Origin: Streptomyces sp. RPA4-2 | Lineage (GTDB): Bacteria > Actinomycetota > Actinomycetes > Streptomycetales > Streptomycetaceae | DNA length: 64,000 nucleotides | NCBI RefSeq assembly: GCF_012273515.2 | Contig: NZ_CP050975.2 | Coordinates: 3,906,001 to 3,970,000, forward strand | Reading direction: 5' to 3' | In this document: positions 38,008-46,813 of the stretch, piece after piece | Numbering within the stretch: position 1 is the stretch's first letter | Layout: each line of letters opens with the position of its first letter | Translations under genes and position numbers: made by a program | The notes under the pieces: model-generated | What the model was told of the DNA's origin: nothing | Databases searched by the model: none | Seen by the model: only the letters and a program-made list of their open reading frames with translations

Positions 38008-40865
38008 TCACAGCAGGCCGTCCCACATCTGTTCCAGCAGGACCGACCACCAGCTCTCCGGCGAGCCGAGCGCAGCCGGGTCGAGAGAGGCGAGCTGGGC
38101 CTGGAAGTCGACGGTCCAGCGGCCCGCCTGCTCCTGGTTGAGCCCGAACCGCAGCCGCCACATCCGGCCGAGCAGCGCCAGGCAGCGCGCGAACTCGGGC
38201 AGACCCGTGTTCACGAACTGGGGCGGCACCGGGGCACCGCCCGGACCCGCCTCCACCGGCACGGCCACGATGTTCGCCGTGCCGTACTGGACACAGATCG
38301 CCTTGCCGAAGTCGCTGCCCATGACCAGGTACGAACCCGCGTCCGGCGCCGGATGCACCCCCCGCTCCTGCGCCAGCTCGGCGAGCGTCGGCACCGGACG
38401 GCCGGGCTGAGCCTGCGCCCAGAAGAACGGGCCCATGTCGACCGGGAGTCCGGCCACCACCAGGGTGTGCGCCACGACGTTCGGCACGCCCTGACGGGAG
38501 ACCGCGACCTGGTCGAACCGGAACACGCCCGGTCCGAACGCCGCCGCCAGCTCGTGCCCGATCGCCTCCGGCGGAACCGGCGCCGCGGGCTGCACCGGCG
38601 GGATCGGCGCCCGCACCGGCGCGGGGCGCGCCGGGCCGTCCGCCACCTGATGCAACTCGCCCTGGTGCGCGAGCAGTTCGTGCATGCCCTGCTGACGGCT
38701 CGCGTGGTCCGTACCGTACGGGGCGATGCTCGTGATCCGTGCCTGCGGCCAGGTCTCCCGGATCATCCGCGCGCAGTACGCGCCAGGCAGCTCGCAGGAC
38801 TCCAACTCTGTGTGCAGCTCCAGCACTTGCTGCGGCGGCACGTTCATCGCCCGCAGTTCGTGCAGCATCTGCCACTCCGGGTGCGGGGTGCCCGGAGCCG
38901 AACGCCGGATCAGCTGCTGCTCCGAGCCGTCCTGCGCGCGGTAGCGCAGCACGGCCTGGTAACCGGGGCCGACGGTCGGCTGACCGGTCGGCGGGTACCC
39001 GTACGCCGGGGGCTGCTGGCCGGGAGGCATGGGTTGGCCAGGAGGCATCGGCTGGCCCGGGACCGGGCCGCCCATCGGCCGGCCCGGCATGGGCTGACCC
39101 TGCATGGGCTGACCGGGCATCGGCTGCGGTGCGCCCTGCGGCACTCCGGGCGCCTGCGGGGGCGGCGGTGCGCCGGGGCCGCCGGACTGCGGGCCCGCCA
39201 GCATCGTCGCGGCGTGGTGGACGCCGGGGGGCTGACTGCCCGGGGCCGCGGGAGCACCCGGGACACCAGGGGGCTGGGGCGCGCCGGGGACACCGACGGG
39301 CGGACCCGCCAGCATCGTCGCGACATGGTGGACCCCGCCGGGAGGGGTACCGCCCGGAGGCTGCGGAGTGCCGGGCGCACCAGAGGGCTGGGGCGCACCG
39401 GGAGTGCCGGGCGCGGCAGGCGCTCCGGGCGGGCCCGGGACTCCCGGTGCCGCCGGGCCCCCAGGGCCGTCCGGGCCCAGCTGGGAGACGAGTTGGTGGG
39501 CACGTACCCGCCCGCCGGGGTGCCCGGGGCACCGGGCCCGGACGGCGCGGGCGCGCTGCCCGGCCGTGCGCCCGGCGCGCCCGGGGCGCTCGGCGGAGGC
39601 GGCGCCCCGCGCGGCGGCTGTGCCTTGCTGGTCGCGGCGTCGGCGATGTCACCGGCGTTCGGGGGCAGCGGCCGGGGAGGCGCCACGGGGGCACCCGGAC
39701 GGGCGGGCGGCTGGGGGGAGTTCGGCGCGCCGCCGGGCCCCTGCGGGTAGCCGTACCCGGGCGCGCCCGCGGGAGGCGTGCCCTGCGGACCGCCGGGAGC
39801 GGAGGCACCGGGCGGCGGAGGCGGCGGGGTACCTGGGGCACCACCGGGCCCCTGCGGGAACCCGTAGGCGGGCGGCGCACCCGGAGGAGGTGTGCCGGGC
39901 ACCGGCGGACCCTGGGGGTAGCCGTACGGCGGCGGGGCCGGCGCGGGGTCGTCGAGCGCGGGGGCGACCGCCGTGCGCGGAAGCTGGCTGCCGCCGGAGA
40001 TCAGGGCCGTCTTGGCGTCCGCGATCGCCCCGGGCAGCGGTGTGCCGGTGTCGTCGACATCGATCAGGGGCGGTGCGAACACCGTCGCCGGCAGCGGTAC
40101 GGAACGGTCCTCACCCGCGTCGGCGTTGGTGTCCGTCCCCGCCCACGGTGTCGCCGACGCGGGCACCCGCGGCGGTCCCACGGCGTCCCGCGGACCCGCG
40201 TCGGGCTCGTCACCCGCCGCGGCGGCGGGCCACGGCGTGGCTCCGCCGGAGACACCGGAGACACCGGAGACACCAGAGGTACCGGGGAGACCGGGTGCGG
40301 TGCGCGGTCCGGCTCCGAAGGGCCCTCCGTGCGGCACCGCGTCCTCCGGCTCACCCGGCGCCGGAGCCACCGGACCACCGCCCGTGGAAGCCGGACCCTG
40401 CCCCGGGCCCGATGCCGCGGCGGCCGCGGCCGGACGCGATCCCGCCCCGTCGGAGCCGGAAGCGCCGGACGCCCCCGGACGCCGGTCCGGGATCCCCAGC
40501 TTGTCCGCGGCCTCCTGCAGCCACTCCGGGGGACTCAGCAGGAACGACGTCTGGTTGAGGTCGACCCGGGCCGAAGGCGCCGGCGCGGGTTCCGGGGTCC
40601 CGTCCGGTGCCCCGTACTCCTCCTCGTAGCGGCGGATCACCTCACCGACCGGGAGTCCGGGCCACAGTGTCGCCTCGCCGCTGTCCCGCGCGATGACGAG
40701 CCGCTGCGCGCCGCCGTCCGAGCGCGGACCGTCGGCCCGGTCCTCCGCCCAGACGACGAAGCCGAGTTCGAACTCCCGGACCCGCACCTCACGGTGCTGG
40801 TAGCCGGGCACATCGCCGTTGATCCACTCTTCCGCGCGCTCCTGCGCCTGCGCGAAGGTCACCAT
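38008..40865 (-). CDS. Imm35 / Pro-rich / nucleic-acid deaminase / SUKH-4 fusion, with apparent 1-base frameshift
   Basis: About 952 aa if corrected. Residues 1-86 (FAQAQERAEEWINGD ... EVIRRYEEEYG) look like a YrhB/Imm35 immunity fold. A very long Pro/Gly/Ala region follows (about 100-630, many GYPQGPGGAPGTPP-like units). About 632-742 is a toxin-type deaminase domain: LHEL near 669, then TELESCELPGAYC with zinc-ligand cysteines near 691 and 698. About 767-949 is a SUKH-4 immunity domain ending FARCLALL ... LLEQMWDGLL. The frame moves near 39492: GYVPTN is followed by SSPSWART in the upstream frame, but by VSQLGPDGPGGP in the downstream frame, one base missing. No signal peptide, so cytoplasmic. 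Seven bp after the WHH-SUKH gene, so one operon. Confidence 0.82.
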
Positions 40866-40872
40866 CGGACGT

Positions 40873-41868
40873 TCACTCCCCCACCGAAGACACGGAAGAG
40901 ACGGGAACGGCGTGCGCGAAGCCGCCGTCCACCATCAGGTTCGCCACCGTCTCCAGCTCCGGCGGATTGCCCGCGAGCCGGGACAGGAACTGGTCGAAGT
41001 CGGCGCCGCAGGACAGCAGCAGCCGCTGCACCCGCTCGGGCGGCGGCCACGCGTCCTGGTCGCGGGCGTCGTCGTAGGCGCAGAACCACACCGACCCGAT
41101 CGCGTCGCCCTTCACCTTGACGGCGAGCAGGCCGCCCTGCACGAACCCGACGCACAGGTAGTCCTTGGTCAGATGGTCGCGCAGGCACTTGTTGATGTAG
41201 ACGAGGTCGTTGACCGCGGCCTCTTCGCGCACCGTGAAGAAGGGCTGGTCGAGCAGGAGTCCGAGTTCCGCGTCGAGCACGGCACCCATCGGCGCGCAGC
41301 CGCCCGCCGCCTTCAGGAAGGAGCGGTAGGCGCCCGGCAGCCGGTACCCGAGATCCTCCTCGACCGCCAGCACCTGCTGCTCCGTCACCGCCACCGAGGA
41401 CTTCGGCAGTCCGAAGTGCGCGGGCCGCGTCTCCTGCAACGGCCGCGTCCCGCGCTTGCTGTGGTCGACGTTCGTGGTCGCGATGCCACCGTGGTGCCGC
41501 AGCAGCGCCTTCACCTCGACGGGGACGAGCTCCAGCCGCCTGGTACCGGCCACGTGATGCCACGTCCAGCCGTGCGGCGTGGCCACGGGCGGGATCGTGT
41601 CCCACAGTTCGTGTCCGGTCGCGGCGAGCGCCGCGTTCGCGGACACGTAGTCCGTCAGGCGCAGTTCGTCGACGCCGAAGCCCTCCGGGGGTTCGGCGAT
41701 CTCCGCGGCGGCACGCGCGTACGCCGAGAAGTCGGGGTAGCCGTGCGCGTCGACCCGTACACCTCTGGGGTGTCGAGCGGCCCGGACGGGATCCGGGAAG
41801 TGCACGACCTGCCCGGCGTAGGCCGCGTTCGGCGGCGCGGCTTGCTGCCCGAGCCGACCTGTCGTCAT
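40873..41868 (-). CDS. WHH-type HNH nuclease domain fused to SUKH-1 (SMI1/KNR4) domain
   Basis: 331 aa, no signal peptide. Residues 41-137 match the WHH subfamily of HNH/Endo VII toxins: YPDFSAYA (44-51), W-x-W-H-H at 101-105, LVPVEVKALLRHHGG (114-128) and a final N133-x-D-H136. Residues 158-300 are a SUKH-1 domain (VTEQQVLAVEEDLGYRLP, YRSFLKAAGG, then the strand CVGFVQGGLLAVKV). SUKH proteins normally neutralise nuclease toxins; here toxin fold and immunity fold are in one chain, so the nuclease may be self-inhibited until a signal. The ATG at 41868 has a G-rich leader 10 nt upstream. First gene of a two-gene operon, divergent from the YwqJ-like gene. Confidence 0.83.
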   Translation of the reverse strand: MTTGRLGQQAAPPNAAYAGQVVHFPDPVRAARHPRGVRVDAHGYPDFSAYARAAAEIAEPPEGFGVDELRLTDYVSANAALAATGHELWDTIPPVATPHGWTWHHVAGTRRLELVPVEVKALLRHHGGIATTNVDHSKRGTRPLQETRPAHFGLPKSSVAVTEQQVLAVEEDLGYRLPGAYRSFLKAAGGCAPMGAVLDAELGLLLDQPFFTVREEAAVNDLVYINKCLRDHLTKDYLCVGFVQGGLLAVKVKGDAIGSVWFCAYDDARDQDAWPPPERVQRLLLSCGADFDQFLSRLAGNPPELETVANLMVDGGFAHAVPVSSVSSVGE

Positions 41869-42096
41869 GGCTGTTGCCCCCTGCGGCGTTCTCAATAGCT
41901 GTATGGATCGCGGATGTCGACAGCCTATGCGGTTGAAGGACACCGGTCACCGGGCCTCTGGTTCCGTGACCTGTCGTCACCTCGCCGTGACGGTGCGACG
42001 AAGACCGGGCGTGTCGCGCGCCCCAGCTTCCCCACCCGCCACGCCGTTTGGCAGTCTGTAGCCGCATCGGGGGATGCACGGGAGGGAAGAGCGATC

Positions 42097-42603
42097 ATGA
42101 ACGCGACGCATACAGGCACGTCCGGGGACCCGCGCGTCGGCTGGAGCAGCTCCGAGGCACCGCACACCCCCACCCTCCTGCACCGCCGGGACGGCATACT
42201 TCCGACCGTCGCCGCCGCCCTCTCGGTGCGTGGCGCGACCCTCACGGGCACCGCGGCCCGCGGCGACCAGCCGCCCGCCCTGCACCCGTTGGTCCAGGAC
42301 TTCCTCGACACCCTCACCAGCACGCAGCGCGACCGCTTCACCGGCCGCTGCGCCGAGGCGATCCTGATCTCCCGGCACATCACCGGCCTGGACGCGGCAC
42401 GCAGCAAGCGGGCCGCGCGCAAGCCGATGACCAACGGCGAGGCGCGCAGGGCCCTCAAGCAGGCCAAGCTCACCGCGCGTCGCATCCGCGAGGACGGCGA
42501 CCCGCTGCACGGGAGTTTCGCGGCGCCCTGTCGTGCCTGTACGGCGCTCAGCGAGCACTTCGGTGTCCGCGTCGTCGATCCGACGGCGTCAGCCGACGCC
42601 TGA
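42097..42603 (+). CDS. YwqJ-family nucleic-acid deaminase (toxin-type)
   Basis: 168 aa, no signal peptide or export domain. The deaminase zinc motifs are present: C85-A86-E87 in GRCAEAILIS (the [HC]xE motif with Cys as ligand) and P144-C145-x-x-C148 in FAAPCRAC. A basic helix (103-130, Arg/Lys-rich) lies between. In other bacteria YwqJ-type domains are C-terminal tips of polymorphic secreted toxins; here the domain stands almost alone. Followed after 140 bp by a SUKH-3 gene on the same strand, so a toxin-immunity pair is likely. The ATG at 42097 follows a GGGAGGGAAGAG purine stretch. Confidence 0.83.
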   Translation: MNATHTGTSGDPRVGWSSSEAPHTPTLLHRRDGILPTVAAALSVRGATLTGTAARGDQPPALHPLVQDFLDTLTSTQRDRFTGRCAEAILISRHITGLDAARSKRAARKPMTNGEARRALKQAKLTARRIREDGDPLHGSFAAPCRACTALSEHFGVRVVDPTASADA

Positions 42604-42610
42604 ACCCATC

Positions 42611-42634
42611 CGTACCCGTACCCGTACCCGTACC
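42611..42634. repeat. hexanucleotide repeat (CGTACC)4
   Basis: Four exact copies of CGTACC directly after the stop codon of the YwqJ-like gene; a slippage-prone short repeat. Confidence 0.8.
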
Positions 42635-42743
42635 TAGGACGGCGCCCCTCTTCCCCTGTCCTCCCGCCTCGCCGCGCCGCCGGACTCCCGTCCCCCGACT
42701 TCCTTGTCCCCCGATCCCATGTCGCTCGACGAACGAAGGGCAG

Positions 42744-43238
42744 ATGCACGCCGACCGCACCTCCACCACACGCTTCTCCGTCCCCGTGGACGCCGCGCTC
42801 CGCTCCGCGGGGTGGCAGCCCGGACGCTGGGACATAAAGCAGGCCGAGTACTGGGCCGACGCGCTGCGGGAGCACGAGTCGCCCGCCGGGCACCGGCACG
42901 CCGTGTTCCCGGCCGCGGTGGAGGCGTGGGCGGAGTTCGGCGGTCTGCGGGTCGTGCCGTCCGGGCCCGGTCGGCAGCTCGCGCCGACCGCGCTCCACCT
43001 CGACCCGTTGCACGGGCTGCACATGGCGCGCACCCTTGGTGACCTCGGGCGGGCGCTGGATGCCGAGGTGTGTCCGCTGGGGGAGGAGTCCGACTCGCGG
43101 GCGCTGCTCGCCATCGACAGTGAGGGGCGGGTCTACGCGCTCGATCACACCGGGGACTGGTATCTCGGGCCGGACATCGACACGGCCCTGACGACCCTCG
43201 TCTCCGGCATCGAGCCGGCTCGGCTGACCGCCGGCTGA
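42744..43238 (+). CDS. SUKH-3 domain immunity protein
   Basis: 164 aa. SUKH-3 pattern: RSAGWQPGRWD near 20-32, PAAVEAWAEFGGLRV near 58, GPGRQLAPTALHLDP, LDAEVCPLGEESDSRALLAID and VYALDHTGDWYLG. SUKH-3 proteins are immunity proteins for nucleic-acid-targeting toxins, with YwqJ-type deaminases as known genomic partners. The gene follows the YwqJ-like gene; the AAGGG leader is close to the ATG (3-4 nt). No membrane segment. Its 3' end abuts repeat element C. Confidence 0.85.
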   Translation: MHADRTSTTRFSVPVDAALRSAGWQPGRWDIKQAEYWADALREHESPAGHRHAVFPAAVEAWAEFGGLRVVPSGPGRQLAPTALHLDPLHGLHMARTLGDLGRALDAEVCPLGEESDSRALLAIDSEGRVYALDHTGDWYLGPDIDTALTTLVSGIEPARLTAG

Positions 43239-43248
43239 CGCCGGACGC

Positions 43249-43436
43249 CTTCGCCGCCCCTACCCGTCCCATCCTCTGCCTGGGGCTCCGCCAAGGGGCT
43301 GCCGCCCCCTGGACCCCCGCATCGCCCGAAGGCCTCGTCCTCAAACGCCGGACGGGCTGACATACCCAGCCCGTCCGGCGCTTGAGGACAAGGCCCTCAA
43401 GGCCGGCCGGGGGTCTGGGGGCGGAGCCCTCAGGGG
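43249..43436. repeat. dispersed inverted-repeat element, copy C
   Basis: The left arm (type I) starts CTTCGCCGCCCCTACCCG at 43249. The centre is CCTCAAACGCCGGACGGGCTG and its near complement around a 7-nt loop at about 43360. The right arm (type II) ends with the GGGGGCGGAGCC stretch. It lies between the convergent SUKH-3 and histidine kinase genes and may act as a terminator. Confidence 0.85.
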
Positions 43437-43477
43437 ATGGCGTCGGCGAGAGAACCCGGGGTCACGAAAGGAGCCGC

Positions 43478-44788
43478 TCAGCCCTCCGCAGGAAGCACCG
43501 CCGACACCCGGAAACCACCCGCGTCCGTGGGACCGGAGACGAACACACCCCCGAGCGCGGCAACACGTTCCTTCATCCCCAGCAACCCGTTGCCCCCGCT
43601 GGGAAGCCGCACCGCGGACTCCGCCCCCGGCTCGGGCGGGCACTCGTTCTCGACCTGCATGGCGATCTCGGACACCCGATGGGCGAGCCGCACATACGTC
43701 TTCGCACCGGCCGCGTGCTTGTGGACGTTGGTCAGCGCCTCCTGGACGACCCGGTAGGCGGTCTGTTCGATCTCCGGCGCGTACGGCCGCGTATCGCCCT
43801 CGACCGAAAGGGCGACCACCATCCCGGCCGCCGCCGACTGCCCGACCAGCTCGTCCAGTTCCGCGAGGCTGGGACCGTCACCCGGATCGTCGGCCGCGCG
43901 CGACGCCGCCGCGGCCGCCGCCATGCCCACCGCCGCCAGCGGCACCGGCTGGGGCCGCGAGGCCAGCCCGTCCCCCGTGCGCAGCACGCCCAGCATCTCG
44001 CGCAGCTCGGTCAGCGCCTGCCGTCCCATGTCGCCGACCAGCGCCGCGTTGCGTACGGCCTTCTCGGGGTCCTTGCGGGCCACGGCCTGAAGGGCCGCCG
44101 CGTGCACCACCATCAAGGACACCCGGTGCGCGACCACGTCGTGCATCTCGCGCGCGATCCGCGTCCGCTCCTCGTTGCGCGCCCACTGCGCCCGCTCCTC
44201 GGCCCGCTCGGCCAGCAGCTGCAACTCCCGCTCCAGCGAGTCGGCCCGCTCCCGCAGGCTCTCCATCAGCCGGCGCCGCGCCCCCACGTACAGTCCGAGC
44301 AGGACGGGCGGGGCGGTCATGCCGATGGCGGTCGTGATGGAGACGAAGGGGACGAACCAGTCCCCCATGGTCACGTCCCCGCGCACCATGCCCTGATGGG
44401 CCCGGACGAACGTGACGATCAGCATGCCGGCGAAGGACATTCCGGCGAGCGCCGCGATGATCCGGCGCGGCAGCTCGGACGCGGCGAGCGTGTACAGCCC
44501 GACGAGTCCCATCGCGAAGCCCATCTGCGCGGGCGTGATCGCGATCGACACCAGCACGACGGCGATCGGCCACTTCCGCCGCAGCAGCAGCACGGACCCG
44601 GCGAGCAGACCGAACACCGCGCCCACCGCCGCCGGCAGGCCCGCGTCGTGTGCGAACGGAATTCCCTCTGTCGCGCACTCGGCCGCCGACATCGCCGCGA
44701 GGCCCGCGTCGAGCGCGGCGCCGCGCCACCTGACCCACCACCACGGCCCTGTCCCGGCCTCGGTGTGCTCTTCCCCCGTCGTGGTCAT
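43478..44788 (-). CDS. NarL-type sensor histidine kinase (HisKA_3), orphan
   Basis: 436 aa. The N-terminal half has about five hydrophobic segments (about 25-175), then a short coiled coil (LMESLRERADSLERELQLL). The HisKA_3 phosphoacceptor region REMHDVVAHRVSLMVVHA has its His near 222, and the HATPase_c domain shows QEALTNVHKHA (N box) and GGNGLLGMKERV (G box). It should phosphorylate a LuxR-type response regulator, but none is adjacent; the nearest in the window is at 57011-57778. The ATG at 44788 has GGAGG only 1 nt upstream, so the true start may be slightly different. Confidence 0.93.
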   Translation of the reverse strand: MTTTGEEHTEAGTGPWWWVRWRGAALDAGLAAMSAAECATEGIPFAHDAGLPAAVGAVFGLLAGSVLLLRRKWPIAVVLVSIAITPAQMGFAMGLVGLYTLAASELPRRIIAALAGMSFAGMLIVTFVRAHQGMVRGDVTMGDWFVPFVSITTAIGMTAPPVLLGLYVGARRRLMESLRERADSLERELQLLAERAEERAQWARNEERTRIAREMHDVVAHRVSLMVVHAAALQAVARKDPEKAVRNAALVGDMGRQALTELREMLGVLRTGDGLASRPQPVPLAAVGMAAAAAASRAADDPGDGPSLAELDELVGQSAAAGMVVALSVEGDTRPYAPEIEQTAYRVVQEALTNVHKHAAGAKTYVRLAHRVSEIAMQVENECPPEPGAESAVRLPSGGNGLLGMKERVAALGGVFVSGPTDAGGFRVSAVLPAEG

Positions 44789-45029
44789 GCCTCCAGCCTA
44801 CGTTTGCTCCCCGCCCCTTTTCCGGTGAGTTTCGCCTCCTCTCCGGCGCCGCGCCCCGCCGCCGATCGGACGCGAAACCCGTGGGTATCCCTCGAACTGC
44901 CGAATCGCTCACTGTTCGACCTTGGAAGCCGGTGCGCATCAGTACCGTCGCGGCGAAGGTGCCCGGTACGGCATAGTGTTGGGTGCCCACTCGGCGGCCT
45001 GACTAAATGTCCGGCTCAGTCGGGTTTGA

Positions 45030-45101
45030 TCCCCCGTGGTGTAATTGGCAGCACTGTGGCTTTTGGTGCCATCTGTCCGGGTTCGAGTCCTGGCGGGGGA
45101 G
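45030..45101 (+). tRNA. tRNA-Gln (anticodon TTG)
   Basis: 72-nt cloverleaf: acceptor stem TCCCCCG / CGGGGGA, D loop with AATTGGCAGC, anticodon stem GTGGC / GCCAT around the loop TTTTGGT (anticodon TTG at 45063-45065), T arm CCGGGTTCGAGTCCTGG, discriminator G. CCA is encoded at 45102-45104. It reads CAA, and CAG by wobble. It stands alone upstream of glmU. Confidence 0.95.
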
Positions 45102-45219
45102 CCATGACCGATTCGGGCCCTGACAGTTCCGTCGGGGCCCGCTCTCATGTCACTCCTGATACGCCCCGGTATCCTGCGGTTGTCCACACCCCAGTCATCC
45201 GTAGCCGAAGGGCATTCCC

Positions 45220-46668
45220 GTGAGCGCCAATCGCCCGGCAGCCGTCGTCGTTCTCGCAGCGGGTGAGGGCACCCGTATGAAGTCGGCCACACCGAAGGTC
45301 CTGCACGAACTGTGCGGCCGTTCCCTGGTGGGCCATGTCCTCGCGGCCGCCCGCGCGTTGGAGCCGGAGAACCTGGTCGTCGTCGTGGGCCACGCCCGCG
45401 AGCAGGTCACCGCGCACCTCGCCGAGTCCGACCCCTCGGTCCGCACCGCCGTACAGGCCGAGCAGAACGGCACCGGGCACGCCGTCCGCATGGCGCTCGA
45501 AGAGCTCGGCGGCGGCATCGACGGAACCGTCGTCGTGGTCTGCGGCGACACCCCGCTGCTCAGCGGCGAGACCCTGCGCCGGCTCGCCGCGGCCCACGAC
45601 ACCGACGGCAACGCCGTCACCGTGCTCACCGCCGAGGTCCCCGACGCCACCGGATACGGCCGTATCGTCCGGGACGGGGCCAGCGGTGCCGTCACCGCGA
45701 TCGTCGAGCACAAGGACGCCACCGAGTCGCAGCGGGCGATCCGGGAGATCAACTCCGGGGTGTTCGCCTTCGACGGGCAACTGCTGGCGGACGCGCTCGG
45801 CAAGGTGCGCACCGACAACAGCCAGGGCGAGGAGTACCTCACCGACGTGCTGGGCATCCTGCGCGAGGCCGGGCACCGGGTCGGCGCCTCCGTCGCCGCC
45901 GACCACCGGGAGATCGCCGGGATCAACAACCGCGTCCAGCTGGCCGCGGCCCGCCGCACCCTCAACGACCGGCTGCTGGAGCGGGCCATGCTCGCCGGCG
46001 TCACCGTCATCGACCCGGCCTCGACCTGGGTCGACGTCACCGTCACCTTCGAGCAGGACGCGATCGTGCACCCCGGCACCCAGCTGCTGGGCGCCACGCA
46101 TCTCGCCGAGGGCGCCGAGGTCGGGCCCAACTGCCGCCTGAAGGACACCGGAGTGGGAGCGGGAGCGCGGGTCGACACCACGGTCGCGGACAGCGCCGAG
46201 GTCGGCCCCGAAGCCACCGTCGGCCCGTTCGCGTACCTGCGCCCCGGCACCCGCCTCGGCCTCAAGGCCAAGGTCGGCACGTACGTCGAGACGAAGAACG
46301 CCACGATCGGCGAGGGCACCAAGGTCCCGCACCTCTCCTATGTGGGCGACGCCACGATCGGCGACCACTCGAACATCGGTGCCGCCAGCGTCTTCGTGAA
46401 CTACGACGGGCAGGACAAGCACCACACCACCGTGGGCTCCCACTGCCGTACCGGTTCGGACAACATGTTTGTGGCTCCCGTCACGGTGGGGGACGGCGCG
46501 TACACCGCGGCGGGCTCCGTCATCACCAAGGACGTACCGCCCGGTTCGCTCGCCGTGGCCCGTGGCCAGCAACGGAATATCGAGGGTTGGGTGGCCCGCA
46601 AGCGTCCCGGGAGCGCGGCCGCGAAGGCCGCCGAGGCGGCCTCCCGTGAGCCGGAAGGCGAAGCCTGA
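45220..46668 (+). CDS. glmU: bifunctional UDP-N-acetylglucosamine pyrophosphorylase / glucosamine-1-phosphate N-acetyltransferase
   Basis: 482 aa. Makes UDP-GlcNAc for peptidoglycan in two steps. The N-terminal uridylyltransferase domain (1-230) has [28 protein letters not shown] and GDTPLL. The C-terminal left-handed beta-helix acetyltransferase (about 255-455) has hexapeptide repeats and the acetyl-CoA/substrate segment [13 protein letters not shown]. The length fits the family. The start is GTG 45220 with GAAGGG 8 nt upstream. Followed by prs, which supplies PRPP. Confidence 0.97.
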   Translation: MSANRPAAVVVLAAGEGTRMKSATPKVLHELCGRSLVGHVLAAARALEPENLVVVVGHAREQVTAHLAESDPSVRTAVQAEQNGTGHAVRMALEELGGGIDGTVVVVCGDTPLLSGETLRRLAAAHDTDGNAVTVLTAEVPDATGYGRIVRDGASGAVTAIVEHKDATESQRAIREINSGVFAFDGQLLADALGKVRTDNSQGEEYLTDVLGILREAGHRVGASVAADHREIAGINNRVQLAAARRTLNDRLLERAMLAGVTVIDPASTWVDVTVTFEQDAIVHPGTQLLGATHLAEGAEVGPNCRLKDTGVGAGARVDTTVADSAEVGPEATVGPFAYLRPGTRLGLKAKVGTYVETKNATIGEGTKVPHLSYVGDATIGDHSNIGAASVFVNYDGQDKHHTTVGSHCRTGSDNMFVAPVTVGDGAYTAAGSVITKDVPPGSLAVARGQQRNIEGWVARKRPGSAAAKAAEAASREPEGEA

Positions 46669-46813
46669 CCGGAAACAGGTGCGTCTGACACGGCGTACCG
46701 TGATAAGTGCACACCCGCACCGTGCACCCGCACCCCCAGCTGAGACGGACTTCCGCGCCCAGTGGAGTTGTCCTCTCACCATCCAGCTGAGACACCTCTG
46801 AGGAGACAGTGCT

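Noticed and set aside
39984..40400. Dense GGC/CCG repeats as a possible CRISPR or satellite array
   Set aside because: Repeats are short, irregular and in coding frame (Pro/Gly/Ala linker); no regular spacers.
38739..41120. 793-codon plus-strand frame
   Set aside because: Antisense to Pro/Gly-rich coding DNA, which gives Arg/Gly/Ala-rich shadow frames.
45030..45104. tRNA-Gln as the attachment site of an integrative element
   Set aside because: No integrase, no repeated tRNA 3' end and normal housekeeping genes on both sides.
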